A stretch of DNA of 53,785 bases from an uncultured Ruminiclostridium sp. Lineage in GTDB: Bacteria > Bacillota > Clostridia > Oscillospirales > Ruminococcaceae. The notes under the pieces are model-generated. The model was given only the letters and a program-made list of their open reading frames with translations. It was not told the origin of the DNA and searched no databases. Shown here piece after piece: positions 1 to 8,769 of the stretch. The stretch is from contig CAJTTE010000017.1 in the NCBI GenBank assembly GCA_910579265.1, forward strand, positions 1 to 53,785, in the 5' to 3' direction. The translations under genes were made by a program, and so were the position numbers. The stretch's first letter is position 1. Each line of letters opens with the position of its first letter.

Positions 1-26
1 GCAAAGCGGAGCGATCCCTCTGAATC

Positions 27-205
27 GGTACAATGTTCTCAAACATTAAAATAAAATCTTCCTCTTTACTTCGTTTGAGGTTATTATACCAAAAGAAAAG
101 TAAGCGGAGCGAAACGGAACAATTCCCCTGAAAAGGTATAACATTCTGAAATGTTAAAATAATTTCTTCCTCTAAATACGCCGTTTATGTTTATATAATT
201 ATTAT
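27..205. repeat. Hairpin repeat array E, left cluster (2 units)
   Basis: Unit 1 (27-90) folds as a long hairpin: arm GGTACAATGTTCTCAAAC pairs with GTTTGAGGTTATTATACC around a pyrimidine-rich loop containing TCTTCCTCTTT. Unit 2 (about 135-205) is a decayed version. The same ~104 bp unit recurs in tandem at 28660-29040. The array lies just downstream of ftsQ. No open reading frame is credible here, and the rest of 1-339 shows nothing else that I recognise. Confidence 0.75.
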
Positions 206-339
206 GCAATAACACAAACAGAAGGTGTGATCGCTTAAAAAACCCATAAAATCCGAATAAATTTCTCCGTCATCCTCGGTTTGAGATTATAATATTACTG
301 ACCGCTTTTACACAAAACAAAAATAATTTCTGAATCAGG

Positions 340-1521
340 TCAACCGACGGATGTTACGGCTGAGGTTGTTTCTTCAGGTTCGTTTGCATTTTCCGTTGTG
401 CTTTCCGTAACGATAAACCCTTCGTCCCTGTCGGGAGCATTGTCCCGTATCGGGTGTTTTACGACCCTGTTGGGATTTGAAAGGGAGATTACGCATTTCT
501 CATTTTCTGCTACCTCTGTCTCCATCATCATGCCCGCGTATCTTATTTTTTCATCCAGAGCAGCCGATGAGCCAAGCTCCATCTCAACGCGCCCGTCATA
601 GATGATCTTTATTTTTAAGGTATCGGCTATATCTATAATACATTGCTCCGTAAGGCCGTATTCGATCATCAGCTTTTTTATATTTAAAGCCAGCGCCGCA
701 CGCTTTTCGGCATCATCCTCTATGATATCGCCTATCTCTGCGGCCTTTTCCCCGGTGTTAAAGGAAAATCCTTTTATCACAGGACAATCGGTGGATGCCT
801 CATTTATCTCGAGAATACGCATTCTTTCGGAAATAACATAATATTTTCCGTCATAAGCGAAGCTGACGGAGGGCAAAGCGGGCTCTGCCTTTATTATAAG
901 TCTGTTCGGAAAACTGCGGTGTATGCTTGCGGAATCAATATAAACAAGCTTTGAAATAATATTCTCTTCCGCTTTTCCGATATCCACGCGAAGGAGGTTT
1001 TCGCCTTTTTTTATTCCGCATGCCTCAACGACCTGTTCCTGTGTATAATTTATATCGCCCTCCACCGTGAAAACGCTTATATTGAATAAAACAGTGGCGG
1101 AAAGAATTGACAGCGCCGCAGCTACCAGAATTCCTATAAAAATATAATAGAGTGTGTATTTTCCCTGCTTTCTTCTGCCGTTTCTTCCCTTTATACCGTT
1201 TTGTTTTTTATTTCTGACGGAGCTGCCGCCTTTTTTGCTTTTTCCGCTCTTTCCGGCGAAGGTCTTTGATTTTATTGCGGCGGCAACGGCGCTCTCGCTT
1301 TGTGCCTGTCTTTTTTTCCGTTCGGGGCTTACGGGCGGTGCCTCCCGTGGAACTTGCCCCTTCCTCGCGGTTGGTGCGGGCGGCAACTTTTTTTGAGAAC
1401 TGCCTTTTTTTCCCTTTGAGTTTCTTTTTCTTTCGGAAGGCTTTTTACCTGTGTTATGGTATTCTTCATAAAGCTGCTGATCCGTCAGGCTTCTTCGTTT
1501 TCTTTGTTCAAAATCCGGCAT
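340..1521 (-). CDS. ftsQ: Cell division protein FtsQ/DivIB
   Basis: Bitopic divisome protein that links FtsL/FtsB (DivIC) to the septal synthase. The 393 aa product has a very basic Lys/Ser/Pro-rich cytoplasmic tail (residues 1-121), one membrane segment (about 123-147) and an extracytoplasmic POTRA domain (about 148-218, beginning FNISVFTVEG). A beta domain follows, and the C-terminus is rich in Glu and Thr. An AGGGGA ribosome site precedes the ATG. It is the last gene of the dcw cluster seen here, 37 bp after murA. The N-terminal tail is much longer than in the usual ~260-residue DivIB. POTRA context and gene position make the call firm although FtsQ sequences diverge strongly. Confidence 0.88.
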   Translation of the reverse strand: MPDFEQRKRRSLTDQQLYEEYHNTGKKPSERKRNSKGKKGSSQKKLPPAPTARKGQVPREAPPVSPERKKRQAQSESAVAAAIKSKTFAGKSGKSKKGGSSVRNKKQNGIKGRNGRRKQGKYTLYYIFIGILVAAALSILSATVLFNISVFTVEGDINYTQEQVVEACGIKKGENLLRVDIGKAEENIISKLVYIDSASIHRSFPNRLIIKAEPALPSVSFAYDGKYYVISERMRILEINEASTDCPVIKGFSFNTGEKAAEIGDIIEDDAEKRAALALNIKKLMIEYGLTEQCIIDIADTLKIKIIYDGRVEMELGSSAALDEKIRYAGMMMETEVAENEKCVISLSNPNRVVKHPIRDNAPDRDEGFIVTESTTENANEPEETTSAVTSVG

Positions 1522-1558
1522 TTTTAAAATTCCCCTGCATTATTTCAATTTCTTGCCG

Positions 1559-2824
1559 CTACCGCCGGCAAATATCTGCCCCTACGCTTCTAAGTACTCC
1601 TTCGATATTTTCGTATCCCCGGTCAATGTGTGAAAGACCTCCTATACGCGTAGTGCCCTCTGCCGCAAGACCCGCAGTAACAAGTGCGGCACCGCCCCGG
1701 AGATCTGTGGAAATAAGCTCGGCTCCGGACAGCGCTTTTACACCCGTGACTACTGCTACCTTGCCCTCAACACTTATTTTAGCACCGAGCCGTGCAAGCT
1801 CCGAAGCGTGCTTGAATCTGTTTTCAAAAATATTCTCAACAAATACCGTAGTACCTGACGCAACGGAGGTAAGAGCCATTAACGGCGGCTGTGCGTCGGT
1901 GGGAAAACCCGGGTGTACGTTGGTCCTTATCGTTCCGGGAGAAACAAGGGGCTTACGGGTGTTAATAAACAAATGACCCTTCCCATAGGTATATATACTG
2001 CAACCCATCTGCTCAAGCACTGCCGTCACGGGGCGAAGATCGGCATGATCCACTCCCGTAAGTATAAGCTCGCCTCCGCTTATCGCTCCGCAGCACAGAT
2101 ATGTTGCCGCCGCTATTCGGTCGGGAATTATTCGATGTTCGCATGGAGAAAGTTTTTCTACTCCTTCGATAGCCACCGTGCTGCCCCCGGCGCCGCTCAC
2201 TTTTCCGCCGCATTTATTGATAAATTCGGCGAGATCTGCTATCTCGGGTTCTCTCGCTGCGTTATGTATCTCGGTAACACCTTCCGCAAGAGATGCCGCC
2301 AGCATAATATTTTCCGTTGCGCCTACGGAAGAAAAGGACAAGGCGATCCTTGCTCCGTGAAGTCCCTTTGGCGCGCTGCAATCAAGATAACCGTGCCGCT
2401 CTACGATCTCCGCGCCCATTTCCCTGAGCGCCTTTAAATGAAAATCTATCGGACGGGGACCCAGCTCGCATCCTCCCGGAAAGGACAGTCGGCAAGTTTT
2501 GCATCTTGCAAGTATGGAACCGAGAAAAATGATCGATGAACGCATTTCGCGCATAAGCTCCGTAGGCACCTCTACTCCGCTTATTACCGAAGCGTCCGCC
2601 GTGACCGTATTTTTTTCACGTCTGCATTTACAGCCGATGCATTCCAGAATACGGCATGCCGCGTCACAGTCGGATAGTCTCGGACAGTTATGTAAAACGG
2701 TCTCGCCGCTGCAAAGCACTGTGGCGGCAAGTAACGGAAGCGCGCTGTTCTTAGCGCCCTGAACCGCTATTTCTCCCTCAAGGCGCTTTCCGCCGTTTAT
2801 AACGATACGCTGCTGCTCCGCCAT
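1559..2824 (-). CDS. murA: UDP-N-acetylglucosamine 1-carboxyvinyltransferase
   Basis: Catalyses the first committed step of peptidoglycan synthesis, transfer of enolpyruvate from PEP to UDP-GlcNAc in the cytoplasm. The 421 aa length is typical. The start region carries the GGKRLEGEIAVQGAKNSALP motif with the substrate-binding Lys-Asn pair (K25-N26). The loop PGGCELGPRPID has the catalytic Cys at residue 119, the site alkylated by fosfomycin in this family. An AAAGGGTGA ribosome site precedes ATG. It sits between murG and ftsQ. A 0.9 kb non-coding stretch with a repeat element separates it from murG, so it may have its own promoter, which I could not identify. Confidence 0.97.
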   Translation of the reverse strand: MAEQQRIVINGGKRLEGEIAVQGAKNSALPLLAATVLCSGETVLHNCPRLSDCDAACRILECIGCKCRREKNTVTADASVISGVEVPTELMREMRSSIIFLGSILARCKTCRLSFPGGCELGPRPIDFHLKALREMGAEIVERHGYLDCSAPKGLHGARIALSFSSVGATENIMLAASLAEGVTEIHNAAREPEIADLAEFINKCGGKVSGAGGSTVAIEGVEKLSPCEHRIIPDRIAAATYLCCGAISGGELILTGVDHADLRPVTAVLEQMGCSIYTYGKGHLFINTRKPLVSPGTIRTNVHPGFPTDAQPPLMALTSVASGTTVFVENIFENRFKHASELARLGAKISVEGKVAVVTGVKALSGAELISTDLRGGAALVTAGLAAEGTTRIGGLSHIDRGYENIEGVLRSVGADICRR

Positions 2825-2955
2825 TTAAAATCACCCTTTCATAAAGCATTTACCTTTCAGTCTATGCTTTACGGTGATTTTTGGTTCAAGACGGATAAAA
2901 AGGAAAAGCACAGGATAATTAAAAGATCGGGCGTATTTATCGGTTTGTAGCAGGG

Positions 2956-3183
2956 TCTGTCCGCATAGGAACGGCTTGTGGTTCTATATCACGGTTTACC
3001 GGGTATAATAAAAAACTTAACAGGCTTTTCGGTGCAAGTCAAGAAATTTTAACACACTGTATGTTATGTTGGGCCATTTGCTCAAAGCCGGGGAAAGGAT
3101 ATACCGACAGCAGCGCAAATGACGAAACGAAAGTCATCGATAAAATAAGCCGAAAAGACGCGTGTAATTCCTATGCGGACAGA
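2956..3183 (+). repeat. Dispersed repeat family A, copy 1 (MITE-like)
   Basis: A 228 bp element bounded by a perfect 16 bp terminal inverted repeat: TCTGTCCGCATAGGAA at the left and its reverse complement at the right. It shares internal blocks (TTTACCGGGTA, AAGTCAAGAAATTT, GCAAATGACGAAACG) with 50458-50671 in the same orientation and with 48735-48956 in reverse. It encodes no transposase, so it looks like a non-autonomous element in the murG-murA gap. Confidence 0.75.
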
Positions 3184-3199
3184 TTCTTAAGGTAAACAT

Positions 3200-3665
3200 T
3201 CATAAAACTTCTGTATGCTCCGTTAACGCCATATGCATTAAAATATCCGCAGTATTTTTTTCTTTGCCTTCGGCAATGATGCCGTAAATATCGGTCCGGA
3301 CGGAAACCGGATACATAAAAGTGATCATTATATCCGGTTCTGTCCGCTTAATATCGGCCATTCGGTGTTTTCTTTTTTTCAGGATAACGTTTATCAAGTC
3401 CGTAATATCGCCCGCAGATCTTAATATCGGAAACGCATGATCGATATGTCATGATACGCTCATTATTTCCGATCCGGCCGCTTTTTTATTCGGCGGTATA
3501 GAAAATTGCCTTTAATGATATCCGCGGCTTCTTTTTTTGGAATATCTTTGTCATATGCAATATATTGAATGCTGACACAGAAACGGCTGTCTTTCTCTTT
3601 TCCGACAAAGCGATGCGCCTGCATAAAGCTGCTTTGAACATTGTCTTTATTTGGCGAGCCTCCTT
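3200..3665 (-). pseudogene. Decayed coding remnants, family unknown
   Basis: Two short minus-strand reading frames lie in the murG-murA gap. One (3463-3624, 53 aa, starting MQAHRFVGKE) is preceded at a distance by AAAAGGAGGC. The other (to 3200) reads as about 80 sense codons back to a stop near 3450, but its first in-frame ATG gives only 65 aa. They are separated by stops and frame changes and together look like pieces of a broken gene, possibly a TetR-like regulator tail. I do not recognise either piece with confidence. The remainder of 2825-3735 shows only family A and nothing else identifiable. Confidence 0.3.
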
Positions 3666-3735
3666 TTTATGGGCTTAAAGAGGCTGTTAAAAGGATGATT
3701 TACCGGTGAAGGCATAACCCCGATTTTGTTCTGTA

Positions 3736-4854
3736 TCAGCTCCCTACAAGGTCAATTATTTCGCTTAAAATAATATCCGCCGCATTTGTCCTTGCAAGCA
3801 GTCTCGCATTGACGCCCATAGCTTCAAGCCTTATTGTGTCTCCTAAAAGCTTTTCCGTAGTGCTGATCAGCCATTGACTGTCCAGCTCCTTGTCCTCTCT
3901 CAGGATCGCGGCATCCGCGTCCTGAAGTGTTTTCGCATTATAATACTGATGATTCTCCGTAGCATTGGGATACGGTACAAGAACCGAAGGACGCCCTATA
4001 GCCATTATTTCCGTTAAAGTCATTGATCCTGCTCTTGAAATGATCAGATCTGCCGCACACATACAAGTGTACATGTTATCGATATATTCCTTAAGTATGA
4101 GCCTGTCGGAGCTGCTGTCCACATTATTTTCCTCAAGAAGTCCGCTAAAAGTATCTTTCCCGTTCCCGCCGTAGGAGTGGATATGATTTATACCGCCCTT
4201 TTTTTGCTCCCATGCCATAAGTCCGGCTACCGCGTTGTTTATTCTGTTTGCTCCAAGGCTTCCGCCAAGTGAAAGAATCGTAAACCCGTCGGGAAGACCA
4301 AGCCTCTTGCGGGCAGCTTGCTTTTCTTCGATGGGAATATTGTTTCTTAAGGGATTACCGGTAATAACGCATTTATCCTTGTATTTTAAATGCTTAAGAC
4401 AATCCTCGGAAAAAACAAATACCTTGTCCGCTGTTTTTGAGAGAAGTTTTGTTGTCATTCCCGGATAAGAATTGCTTTCGTGAGTGGCGGTTTTTATACC
4501 CATCCTTGCTCCCTCGCGAAGAACCGCTCCGCATACGTATCCTCCCGTTCCGATACAAATGTCCGGTTTGAACTCTTCGATAAGCTTTTTCACCTGCGGA
4601 AAAGCGGCGGCATAGTAGTAAGCCGCCTTAATGTTTCGTTTTATATTTGTAAACGAAAGACTTCTCTGAATACCTGCCATTTTTATTCCGTAAAAGTCAT
4701 ATCCCGCTTTCTTTACAAGCTTTGCCTCCATTCCGGCAGGAGTGCCTACAAAAAGGATCTTGCTTTCCGGAAGTACGTTTACGATTTTATCGGCTATGGC
4801 AAGGGCGGGATTTATATGCCCGGCCGTTCCGCCTGCCGCAATAAGTGCTCTCAT
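3736..4854 (-). CDS. murG: Lipid II synthase MurG (GT28 glycosyltransferase)
   Basis: Transfers GlcNAc from UDP-GlcNAc to lipid I on the inner face of the membrane, giving lipid II. The 372 aa product has the N-terminal glycine loop GGTAGHINPALAIAD (residues 8-22), a second glycine loop (SLGGSLGANRIN) and the UDP-GlcNAc-binding tail SRAGSMTLTEIMAIGRPSVLVP with downstream PNATENHQ. An AAAGGAACGG site precedes the ATG. Its neighbours are murA on one side and ftsW on the other, but the ftsW-murG gap is about 1.45 kb, so co-transcription is not assured. Confidence 0.97.
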   Translation of the reverse strand: MRALIAAGGTAGHINPALAIADKIVNVLPESKILFVGTPAGMEAKLVKKAGYDFYGIKMAGIQRSLSFTNIKRNIKAAYYYAAAFPQVKKLIEEFKPDICIGTGGYVCGAVLREGARMGIKTATHESNSYPGMTTKLLSKTADKVFVFSEDCLKHLKYKDKCVITGNPLRNNIPIEEKQAARKRLGLPDGFTILSLGGSLGANRINNAVAGLMAWEQKKGGINHIHSYGGNGKDTFSGLLEENNVDSSSDRLILKEYIDNMYTCMCAADLIISRAGSMTLTEIMAIGRPSVLVPYPNATENHQYYNAKTLQDADAAILREDKELDSQWLISTTEKLLGDTIRLEAMGVNARLLARTNAADIILSEIIDLVGS

Positions 4855-5304
4855 AATTTTACCGTTCCTTTTAATTTGATACTGTCCTACATCAACATGT
4901 CATGTAAAACAGTTCGGCTTTATCCGCCCGCAGCCGCCGGATGTTCCGATTAAAAGCGGCAGACGCCTTATAGGCATTTCATTAACCCGAAATGCAGGTT
5001 AAAGGAATATGCCTTCAGTATAGGAAAATAATCTCCTGCTTAAAAAACAAGAAGTACTGAGCGTATACCTTCCGAATAAGCATGCTTTGAAAAATACTCC
5101 CGCCTGAATCTGTCAATAAAATCCACAATGCGATCCCGGACTAAAGCTTAAAGTCATGTATACGCCATAAAATGCATAATTTTAATTTACGTTTAAATAA
5201 TTAACATCTATAAAATCATATCGGCCAACAATATATGATGCCATTAAAAAGTATTCTTGCAAAATAAACAATTAAATAAAAATGTTTTTTATTCACAGAA
5301 AGAA
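4855..5304. other. Non-coding gap upstream of murG
   Basis: AT-rich sequence between murG and the 230 bp tandem array. I see no credible reading frame, RNA gene or repeat copy in it. A promoter for murG may lie here but I could not pick one with a convincing -35/-10 pair. Confidence 0.4.
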
Positions 5305-6184
5305 ATCCGAACCTGAACACCGACGGCCGCCCGAACATAAAAACCGGCGCAGCAGCCAAGTCTGCCCAAATTCAACAGCCCTAAAAACTTCCCCGTCACA
5401 AAATTAACCCTGTAAACCTTTTCAGGTTGACAAACACTTACGTCTCCCTTTTTTCCCTTGCTCCGATCTATGATCACTGCCGTTTTAAAACATCAGATTA
5501 AAAAATAAAATCATATTCCCGTTTCACCTAAAGCCATCCGAATCTGAACACTGACGGCTGCCCGAACATAAAAACCATCGCAGCAGCCAAGTCTGCCCAA
5601 ATTCAACACCCCTAAAAACTTCCCCGTCACAAAATCAACCCTGTAAACCTTTTCAGGTTGACAAACACTTACGTCTCATTTTTTCCCTTGCTCCGATCTA
5701 TGATCACTGCCGTCTTAAAACATCAGATTAAAAAATAAAATCATATTCCCGTTTCACCTAAAGCCATCCGAACCTGAACACTGACGGCCGCCCGAACATA
5801 AAAACCGGCGCAGCAGCCAAGTCTGCCCAAATTCAACAGCCCTAAAAACTTCCCCGCCACAAAATCAACCCTGTAAACCTTTTCAGGTTGACAAACACTT
5901 CCGTCTCCTTTTTTCCCTTGCTCCGATCTATGATCACTGCCTTTTTAAAACATCAGATTAAAAAATAAAATCATATTCCCGTTTCACCTAAAGCTATCCG
6001 AACCAAAACACTGACGGCTGCCCGAACATAAAAACCGGCGCAGCAGCCAAGTCTGCCCAAATTCAACAACCCAAAAAACTTCCCCGTCACAAAATCAACC
6101 CTGTAAACCTTTTCAGGTTGACAAACAATTCCGTCTCCTTTTTTCCCTTGCTCCGATCTATGATCACTGCCGTTTTAAAACGGC
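5305..6184 (-). repeat. Tandem array, ~230 bp unit, 3.8 copies
   Basis: Four copies start at 5305, 5536, 5766 and 5996 (periods 231, 230, 230), each about 90% or more identical. The last is truncated at a 16 bp palindrome, GCCGTTTTAAAACGGC (about 6169-6184). On the minus strand, the strand of the flanking genes, every copy keeps AACCTGAAAAGGTT, a 5 bp stem closed by a GAAA (GNRA) tetraloop, at 5415, 5646, 5876 and 6106. A 62-codon frame in copy 1 is broken by stops in the others, so coding is unlikely and a repeated structured RNA or DNA element is more plausible. The function is unknown to me. Confidence 0.85.
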
Positions 6185-6301
6185 GGGTTTTTAATTGAAA
6201 ACATACACATATATGCTCAATATACGATCAAAAGCATACCGGAAATACACCTTTTTTCTCAAAAACAAACATCATTATCGGCACTTGAATTTGTAGATAC
6301 G

Positions 6302-7699
6302 CTAACTTAACTCAGCCTTTCGTGAAACGCTTAACAGTATTCCCATCTCTGCAAGCTGCATTAATAAAGCAGATCCTCCGTAGCTGAAAAAAGGAAGAGA
6401 AATGCCGGTATTGGGGACAGAGTTTGTTACTACGGCAATGTTTAAAAGCGCCTGAAGACCTATCTGGAAGGTTATACCCATAGAAAGCATCATACCGAAT
6501 TTATCTCTTGCTTTTCCGCAAATATAAAACCCTCTCCAGACCAGAATAACAAAGAGAAGAATAACCAGAGCCGCTCCTACAAAGCCAAGCTCTTCACAAA
6601 TAATGGAAAAAATAAAGTCATTTCTGGACATAGGGAGATAGTTGTACTTCTGTCTTGAATTCCCGAAGCCTAAGCCGAACATTCCTCCGCTTCCTATTGT
6701 TACTAACGATTGATAGGTCTGGAAGGTCTTATCGCCTATATCCGCCTCAGGATCCTGAAAGCTCAGTATTCGAGTGCTGAAGTAATCTATACCCATAGCA
6801 TTAAGAATAAGCACACCGATTATAATAATGGCGACAACGCCCCCCAGCATAAGCAGAAGATGTTTTGGAGATACCCCTGCCACGAACATCATGACAAATC
6901 CGATCGCGAATACGATTATGGTGCCGGACAAATGAGGCTGAGCCATTAATAATCCGCATGATACCACCAAAGCAAGCGCAAATGGAATGAAGCCCTTTTT
7001 AAAATCCCGGAGCTTTGAAAACCTTTTTTCCGTTAAATACGCGAAAAAGACAATAACTGCAAATTTTAGTATTTCCGAAGGCTGAAAAGTTATCTCACCT
7101 ATCTGAAGCCAGCGTTCTGAACCGCCCTGAGTGGTTCCTGCAACCTTAACCGCCGCCATAAGTATCACCGAAACGATACTTATACCATAGACCGCGAACT
7201 TGGTCTGAAACATATGATAGTCGATAGTTGAAAGCACAAGCATTATTATAAGCCCTGCCACGGCGAATACGACCTGTCTTTTCAGGTAGAAAAGACTGTC
7301 CCCCGTTTGTGTGTATGCATTGGCATAGCTGGCAGAAAACATCATAATCAATCCGAACGCCAGCAATATTAGAATAATAGTAAAAAGGGGATAATCAAAT
7401 CCGTAAAAGATCCATGTTTTGTTTTTCGAACTCTTTTTGGGTAAGCTTTTTGTATCCAATGCCGCCGCACTGTCGCTTCCCCTGCGCATATTACGATATT
7501 CGCCGCTTTTCTGAACGATTTTAATATTATCATGTTTGCTTTTGATTTTTGAAGGATTCTCTGCCCTTTTTGCTGTCGGTTTACTTTTGTTTTCCGAATT
7601 TTTCAGACTTTTTTTCTCCGAAACATTTTTATCCGATCTTGCTGATGATTTAAACGACGGTTTTCCCTTAATATTACCTGTTCGTTTTTCTCCGGTCAT
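6302..7699 (-). CDS. ftsW: FtsW/RodA-family SEDS glycosyltransferase
   Basis: SEDS-family membrane enzyme that polymerises lipid II for the septum together with a class B PBP. The 465 aa product has a basic Lys/Ser-rich cytoplasmic tail of about 100 residues, then about ten membrane segments starting near residue 104. Signature stretches are FQPSEILKFAVIVFFAYL, FGLGFGNSRQKYNYLP followed by NDFIFSIICEELGF, and the C-terminal NTGISLPFFSYGGSALL. AAAGGAGG lies 10 nt before the chosen ATG; a nearer ATG opens a three-codon dead end. The position after mraY in the dcw cluster favours FtsW over RodA. The long N-terminal tail is unusual. Confidence 0.93.
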   Translation of the reverse strand: MTGEKRTGNIKGKPSFKSSARSDKNVSEKKSLKNSENKSKPTAKRAENPSKIKSKHDNIKIVQKSGEYRNMRRGSDSAAALDTKSLPKKSSKNKTWIFYGFDYPLFTIILILLAFGLIMMFSASYANAYTQTGDSLFYLKRQVVFAVAGLIIMLVLSTIDYHMFQTKFAVYGISIVSVILMAAVKVAGTTQGGSERWLQIGEITFQPSEILKFAVIVFFAYLTEKRFSKLRDFKKGFIPFALALVVSCGLLMAQPHLSGTIIVFAIGFVMMFVAGVSPKHLLLMLGGVVAIIIIGVLILNAMGIDYFSTRILSFQDPEADIGDKTFQTYQSLVTIGSGGMFGLGFGNSRQKYNYLPMSRNDFIFSIICEELGFVGAALVILLFVILVWRGFYICGKARDKFGMMLSMGITFQIGLQALLNIAVVTNSVPNTGISLPFFSYGGSALLMQLAEMGILLSVSRKAELS

Positions 7700-7729
7700 G
7701 TTGGCATATCCTCCTTTCGTTAAAAGCTG

Positions 7730-8746
7730 CTACTGTCCATAGGACAACAGAACGGCCGCTGCTCCGGCCAGAAGAGCGAGCAGTGAAAAAACAATAACTA
7801 TCTTTACTTCCTTCCATCCCCTAAGCTCAAAGCTGTGATGTATGGGGGTCATTTTAAATATTCTCTTGCCGTGGGTAATTTTAAAATAGGTTGTCTGGAT
7901 AAGAACCGTCAGAGCCTCCCAGATATAAACCGCGGCGGCAATTATCATTATGAATTCACAGCCTGAGCCGATTCCTATAGATGTCACAAGACCGCCGAGA
8001 AACATTGACCCCGTATCTCCCATAAACACCTTTGCCGGAGGGAAGTTCCACGCCAGAAATCCTAAACAGCCTCCCGCCGCCGCTACCGTCAGGACCGTCA
8101 TTCCGTAAAGTCTTATATTTACGGTTATAACCGCAAAGACGATAAAGTAGATAAAGGATACGCTTGAACAAAGTCCGTCGATACCGTCAGTAAGATTAAC
8201 GGCGTTTACAAGATAGAGTATCACAAGACCCATAAAAATATAGTAGAAAAAGGACAGATCAAGCTGACATACGAAGGGTATGCGTATAACGGTAGATGTA
8301 TCTCCGCTCAGAACCCTTGAGGTAAAATATGCGGCAATTATAAGGACCTGCATTATTATTTTCTGAACGACCGTAAGTCCTTCATTGCGTTTTTTCTTTA
8401 CCTTAATATAGTCGTCTACAAATCCGACAAAACCAAAGCAAAGCGCCATAACGAGAGCGGATATTCCTTTTATTGCCGCCGTAGCCTCAAGTCCCTCAAA
8501 GCTTATTGTCTTGTTAATGCAGAGAACCGCATATCCGCCTATAAATGCGGCTGTTATGCCTATATAGAACATGAGTCCGCCCATTGTAGGCGTTCCCTGT
8601 TTTTTTTCCTTGTGCCATTTCGGACCGATGTCAAGTATTGTCTGACCATACTTAAGTTTTCTGAGAACCGGAATAAGCCAGCAGCCCATACATGCGGTAA
8701 TAACCGCTGCCCCGGCTCCTGCGATCAAAATCAACCAAAAGCTCAT
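7730..8746 (-). CDS. mraY: Phospho-N-acetylmuramoyl-pentapeptide-transferase
   Basis: Integral membrane enzyme that makes lipid I by moving phospho-MurNAc-pentapeptide onto undecaprenyl phosphate. At 338 aa it is typical, with about ten hydrophobic segments. It carries the conserved cytoplasmic motifs GTPTMGG, FVDDYIKVKKKRNEGLT (paired catalytic Asp), NAVNLTDGIDGLC and FMGDTGSMFLGG, plus the C-terminal TPIHHSFELRGWKE. AAGGGTATTT precedes the ATG. It lies 23 bp after murE and 30 bp before ftsW, consistent with one transcript. Confidence 0.97.
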   Translation of the reverse strand: MSFWLILIAGAGAAVITACMGCWLIPVLRKLKYGQTILDIGPKWHKEKKQGTPTMGGLMFYIGITAAFIGGYAVLCINKTISFEGLEATAAIKGISALVMALCFGFVGFVDDYIKVKKKRNEGLTVVQKIIMQVLIIAAYFTSRVLSGDTSTVIRIPFVCQLDLSFFYYIFMGLVILYLVNAVNLTDGIDGLCSSVSFIYFIVFAVITVNIRLYGMTVLTVAAAGGCLGFLAWNFPPAKVFMGDTGSMFLGGLVTSIGIGSGCEFIMIIAAAVYIWEALTVLIQTTYFKITHGKRIFKMTPIHHSFELRGWKEVKIVIVFSLLALLAGAAAVLLSYGQ

Positions 8747-8769
8747 AAATACCCTTTCCCGACTATTGT

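Noticed and set aside
1266..1976. Plus-strand 236-codon open frame
   Set aside because: Antisense shadow of ftsQ and murA, low-complexity Arg/Ser/Phe composition, no ribosome site.
5289..5477. Minus-strand 62-codon frame in tandem unit 1
   Set aside because: Stops interrupt the corresponding frame in the other units, so coding is not conserved.
5305..6184. CRISPR array or origin iterons
   Set aside because: Whole 230 bp units are repeated without unique spacers, and no replication initiator gene or DnaA-box cluster is nearby.
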